Positions 61,363-64,000 of a DNA stretch of 64,000 nt are shown in pieces. Below the pieces are notes generated by a model. The model made no database searches and was not told where the DNA came from. It saw only the letters and a list, made by a program, of their open reading frames with translations. The stretch spans positions 1,550,001 to 1,614,000 of the forward strand of contig OZ244993.1 in assembly GCA_965223485.1 (NCBI GenBank). The letters run 5' to 3'. The position numbers were made by a program, and so were the translations under genes. Positions within the stretch are counted from its first letter, which is position 1. Every line of letters begins with the position of its first letter. This DNA is from VXPQ01 sp965223485. Its GTDB lineage: Bacteria > Bacteroidota > Rhodothermia > Rhodothermales > VXPQ01.

Positions 61363-62363
61363 AATATCGCTTCGCGGATGCAGGTTGCGACGAACGAGCC
61401 AAGTTCCACGGGAACCGCATTGCCGATCAACTGCTCTGCGGTTGTCTTTGCAGGGGGCCACACCCAATTCTTCGGAAATGTCTGAATGCGGCTGCGCTCA
61501 TACGTTGTCAGAGGCCTTGCTTCCGAGATCGGAGCGGAATCCAGGGGGTGCCCGGGATAATTGGGCGGGATCGGGCGGTTCACGCCCCGAATGGTTGCGC
61601 TCGGCTCGTCAATGGAGTATATCCCTCGCCTGGAGTAATTGCGCGGATGGCGATAGTAATGCTCCGTATCGAGTTCGTCCCCCATGTATTCCGCCGCCGT
61701 AAGCTGTTCGGCGGATCCGCCGAACAAGAGATCCTCCAGCAATCCGTTGGGGGGATTCAGCGTGGCGATAGAAAAGAATCGCTTCCTTAATTGCGGGCAT
61801 CCGCACAGGCTTGCGTCCAGCACCGCCTCCGTCACATGATATCCGCGATTTTTCAGGATGTCTTTTGCGCGAGCATAGGCAGCGCTTCCCCTTACCCGCG
61901 CTACGTTTTCCATGACAATGACCTGCGGCTTGCAGCGGGTAGCGATGATCGCAAAGTTTTCCGTCAGACTGGCCCGGTTGCCCTCGGTTCGCTTCCCGGC
62001 GCTCGAAAAATCCTGACACGGCGGTCCGCCGATCACGGCTTCAGGGGAATATTGAGACACATGGTCAACGGACGCCTCTATGTCGGAAAGATCGATAGCG
62101 AAAATCGGGTGGTCGAAATTGTCCTCGTAGCATGTCAGGGCAGGCCCCCAATTGTCGTAAGCCGCCACGACATCGAAACCTATCCGCTGGAATCCCAGGC
62201 TAAGGCCCCCGGCTCCCGCAAACAAATCGACGGTCCGCATTTTTCCGGCAGCGCCGTTGGCGGGGGCTCTGTCCAGAGGGATCGTCCTTGAAAACAAATT
62301 GGGCGTACGCATCTTTCGCTTCATTGCTTCGCCTCCGTTGCGTGTTGTCTCCTGCACTTGCAA
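61359..62363 (-). CDS. DNA (cytosine-5) methyltransferase
   Basis: 334 residues. C5-methylase motifs in order: I VDLFAGAGGLSLGFQRIGF (about 45-63), IV GGPPCQDFSSAGKR with the catalytic Cys (about 113-126), VI VIVMENVARVRG, VIII CPQLRKRFFSIA, IX RPLTTYERSRIQTFPKNW, and X EQLIGNAVPVELGSFVA. It methylates cytosine within the site of the linked HindVP-like endonuclease. Relatives of that endonuclease family cut GRCGYC-type sites, but this specificity is inference. An alternative start lies at 62324 (MKRKMRTPN). It is the first gene of the unit; the endonuclease start overlaps its stop. Confidence 0.93.
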   Translation of the reverse strand: MQVQETTRNGGEAMKRKMRTPNLFSRTIPLDRAPANGAAGKMRTVDLFAGAGGLSLGFQRIGFDVVAAYDNWGPALTCYEDNFDHPIFAIDLSDIEASVDHVSQYSPEAVIGGPPCQDFSSAGKRTEGNRASLTENFAIIATRCKPQVIVMENVARVRGSAAYARAKDILKNRGYHVTEAVLDASLCGCPQLRKRFFSIATLNPPNGLLEDLLFGGSAEQLTAAEYMGDELDTEHYYRHPRNYSRRGIYSIDEPSATIRGVNRPIPPNYPGHPLDSAPISEARPLTTYERSRIQTFPKNWVWPPAKTTAEQLIGNAVPVELGSFVATCIREAIL

Positions 62364-62605
62364 TCAGGGTAAGATGCGCGACAGCAATCGCTCGCGAACC
62401 GTTATCGCTGAGGCTGCTGCCGCGAATTCATGTTGTCCGGCAATTCCCGACGAGTCCTTGAAGGAAATGCTCGTGGTTCAGCCACCGGGAGCGCAGCCTC
62501 AAAATAACGAAATTCGCGCAAAAAATCAGCAGTTTTCGGCTACCGATAGCCTCTGCTCGCATCTCAAATCCAAACCGCTTACCGGGTCGCAGGATCCGCG
62601 AATCG

Positions 62606-62707
62606 TCACGCAATTTCATGAAAATATTTCCGCATACGGGCCATGCGCTCCGCGTACGCGTTGTCCACCCAACGGCCCTTGCTGTCCATAGAGATGCGTA
62701 CGCCGTG
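62606..62707 (-). pseudogene. IS3-type integrase-core scrap
   Basis: About 34 codons (GTG near 62707 or ATG at 62689 to TGA at 62606) read VHGVRISMDSKGRWVDNAYAERMARMRKYF. The ISMDxKGRWxDNxxxER string is typical of the third catalytic region (Glu in xxER) of IS3-family transposases. No further transposase sequence surrounds it. The gap 62364-62605 between this scrap and the methyltransferase holds nothing else that I can support. Confidence 0.45.
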
Positions 62708-62727
62708 CACCTTTAATATACCTTTTT

Positions 62728-62764
62728 GAGTAAAAATTACTCTGAAAAGGAGTAAAAACTACTC
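62728..62764. promoter_or_regulatory. Paired 15-bp palindromes, candidate operator
   Basis: GAGTAAAAATTACTC at 62728-62742 and GAGTAAAAACTACTC at 62750-62764 lie 22 bp apart, about two helical turns. The outer sides are T5 and A6, so the whole block is itself a larger inverted repeat. It sits about 365 bp upstream of the methyltransferase start and 330 bp downstream of the 63092 gene. It could be the operator of a restriction-modification controller, although no controller gene is visible, or an IS end. Confidence 0.45.
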
Positions 62765-63091
62765 AAAAAAGAATAGAAACGGATCATTGGGGCCCGGCGA
62801 ACTCCGCCAACGCGCTGTCGCCGCGAACGGCGGCGAGAGCTACCTTCGCCCCGGACGAAGGACTGTGGGTTCTGCGTGTTCGTCTTGATATGGGTTATCT
62901 CTGGTTGATTGGGGCGGAACAAGGTCGCAACATTGCGCCTTACATCCCGCCAAAATATGTCCAGTCAACCCGAATCGCCTTTACGCTACCTGCAAATAAA
63001 CAGTGGCGGATTTCGGGCCGAAGGGGCGTATCCGCTAAACTTGTGCCGTTGCGTATTCGTCATTCTGTGTGATGATCATCCCAAGACTATC
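62765..63091. other. 327-bp intergenic stretch
   Basis: I see no supported gene on either strand between the palindromes and the 3' end of the gene at 63092, and no strong terminator. A GC-rich block (62786-62866, containing the hairpin-forming CGCCGCGAACGGCGGCG, 62818-62834) is followed by ordinary sequence. Confidence 0.4.
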
Positions 63092-63841
63092 TTACTTCAA
63101 TCTCAGTAACTCTTCGTCCAGCCCATAGCGAACTACATCCATTCGGTCGCTGCGCTGAGATACAACGCCACCGGTCATTGCCGGGAGCTGAAATGGGAAA
63201 AATGCCGGGTTGTTCAATAAAAGGCCCATTGGTCCTTTGGCTTCCGGGTTGGCAAGGAGTGCGGACTCGAACATCAGGATGACCAGGTTGGAATCGGTGA
63301 CACGTATCTTGGTAGCTTCTTCATAGCAGCCCTTGGTCTTGGAATCCTTCAGGGTGCCCCAAGCGACAAAGGAACGGATGACATATTGCGCATAGCGGTT
63401 CACGGTTTGCCTGTCGCCATATTGCTCCTTGAGGCGGTTAATGATCTGCTTCTGGGTCACCTGATTCTGCAAAGCCAGCAAGCGACCGCTTTGCCGAGCC
63501 ACGTTGAACCAGAATGGGTAGGCTGCCGAGATCATCCCCCAGTGAATCGGCAGGCTCATTGATGAGTGTTCCCGCAGAAACGCCAGTGATGCATCTCGGA
63601 AAGGAACCAGTTCAGGTTCGGGAGATACCCAGGTCTTCATCAGGTTGTCGACGACAAACGTCCGGGTCTGATCGCTACGATCACCTTCAGAGCCGTCACC
63701 TTTTCTGTGGGATAGAAACTCATGCAGTTCCTGACGGATGGTGTTGGCATCAAGTCCTGCCAGCATCAGATTGACGACTTTCTGCATCCATTCGAAACGG
63801 ATGGCCTGCTTTATACCGATGGTTTCGTGTCTTTGGGCCAT
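63092..63841 (-). CDS. Unrecognised 250-residue helical protein coupled to a PglZ-like gene
   Basis: 249 residues from the ATG at 63841 (a GTG at 63844 adds one). Its start shares one base with the TGA of the upstream gene (TGATG), so the two are translated together. The content is mostly helical. An N-terminal part has RTFVVDNLMKTWVSPEPELV; the central MSLPIHWGMISAAYPFWFNV leads to a probable winged helix (QKQIINRLKEQYGDRQTVNR then YAQYVIRSFVAWGTLKD). No catalytic motif is seen. Size, helical character and position directly after pglZ recall BrxA (DUF1819) at the end of type 3 BREX operons, but I see no clear sequence match. Probably a DNA- or RNA-binding subunit of a PglZ-type defence system (inference). 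Confidence 0.6.
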   Translation of the reverse strand: MAQRHETIGIKQAIRFEWMQKVVNLMLAGLDANTIRQELHEFLSHRKGDGSEGDRSDQTRTFVVDNLMKTWVSPEPELVPFRDASLAFLREHSSMSLPIHWGMISAAYPFWFNVARQSGRLLALQNQVTQKQIINRLKEQYGDRQTVNRYAQYVIRSFVAWGTLKDSKTKGCYEEATKIRVTDSNLVILMFESALLANPEAKGPMGLLLNNPAFFPFQLPAMTGGVVSQRSDRMDVVRYGLDEELLRLK

Positions 63842-64000
63842 CACTGTATTTGTCTTTCGAATTTAACAAGAGGTACAATGACTTCTTCAATGGTTATACC
63901 GCCGTGACCGATGATGGTCGCCCCGGGTTTCACAAATGCGTTATAACCACTGGCTACCAATGCGAAATAGTTTGCCGGTAGCCCGACATCCTGCCATTCA
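63841..64000 (-). CDS. C-terminal end of a PglZ-domain-like protein (cut by window edge)
   Basis: Only the last ~52 codons are inside the window: LPANYFALVASGYNAFVKPG, then ATIIGHGGITIEEVIVPLVK, FERQIQ and TGA at 63843-63841. The HGGxxxEEVIVPLV string is the typical C-terminus of PglZ/alkaline-phosphatase-superfamily proteins of BREX and related phage-defence systems, where the His is a metal ligand. The stop overlaps the start of the downstream 250-residue gene. The rest of the operon lies to the right of the window. Confidence 0.6.
   Translation of the reverse strand, partial: EWQDVGLPANYFALVASGYNAFVKPGATIIGHGGITIEEVIVPLVKFERQIQ

Overview
The window looks like a chromosomal segment of a Rhodothermota/Bacteroidota-type bacterium. 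GC is high over most of it. Supporting signs are a type IX secretion C-terminal domain on a glycoside hydrolase, a CBM9-DUF5916 outer-membrane protein, twin-arginine Gfo/Idh/MocA dehydrogenases, a sulfatase, and a general lack of strong Shine-Dalgarno sequences. The phylum is an inference from gene content.

Layout. (1) 1-11.6 kb: a 5'-truncated surface protein with near-identical 297-bp repeats, an IS3-type transposase scrap, a DUF5916 outer-membrane protein, and a polysaccharide block of which only the GH10 xylanase looks intact. The GH5 gene and an Fn3/CBM9 gene are broken. (2) 11.8-15.3 kb: VOC protein, PPK2, M20 peptidase, DinB-like protein. (3) 15.3-23.3 kb, accessory and defence-like: RhuM and DprA-like remnants, DUF2283, a single-chain type ISP restriction-modification enzyme, an AT-rich DUF6338 membrane-protein gene split by an IS481-family element and flanked by two tiny poly-proline proteins, and a Fic protein. 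(4) 23.5-28.7 kb: iodotyrosine-deiodinase-like flavoprotein, lipoprotein esterase, DUF2384 protein, SH3-like secreted protein, zwf, and a decapitated pgl. (5) 28.7-48.8 kb, core genes: nadE, uxuA, DUF493, an N-domain-less ClpB, GNAT, smc, EamA transporter, uvrA, sulfatase and two Tat-exported dehydrogenases. (6) 49-55.7 kb: a MacAB-TolC-like exporter split into two convergent transcription units. (7) 55.9-58.4 kb: tRNA-Ser(UGA), glpF, glpK. (8) 58.5-64 kb, a second defence block: an AlbA_2/ATPase protein with an unusual C-terminal domain, a C5-methyltransferase / HindVP-type endonuclease / Vsr operon whose endonuclease is internally deleted, and at the right edge the tail of a PglZ-like protein coupled to an unrecognised 250-residue protein.

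How the parts fit. Carbohydrate foraging (GH5, GH10, sulfatase, mannonate dehydratase, oxidoreductases, DUF5916) feeds sugar and uronate catabolism and zwf. Two defence islands sit at 15-23 kb and 58-64 kb. A recurring theme is partial gene loss: at least six genes carry clean truncations, internal deletions or an IS insertion that can be read at base level. The most novel candidate is the DUF6338 gene with its two polyproline-tailed microproteins; the PglZ-coupled pair at the right edge is second.
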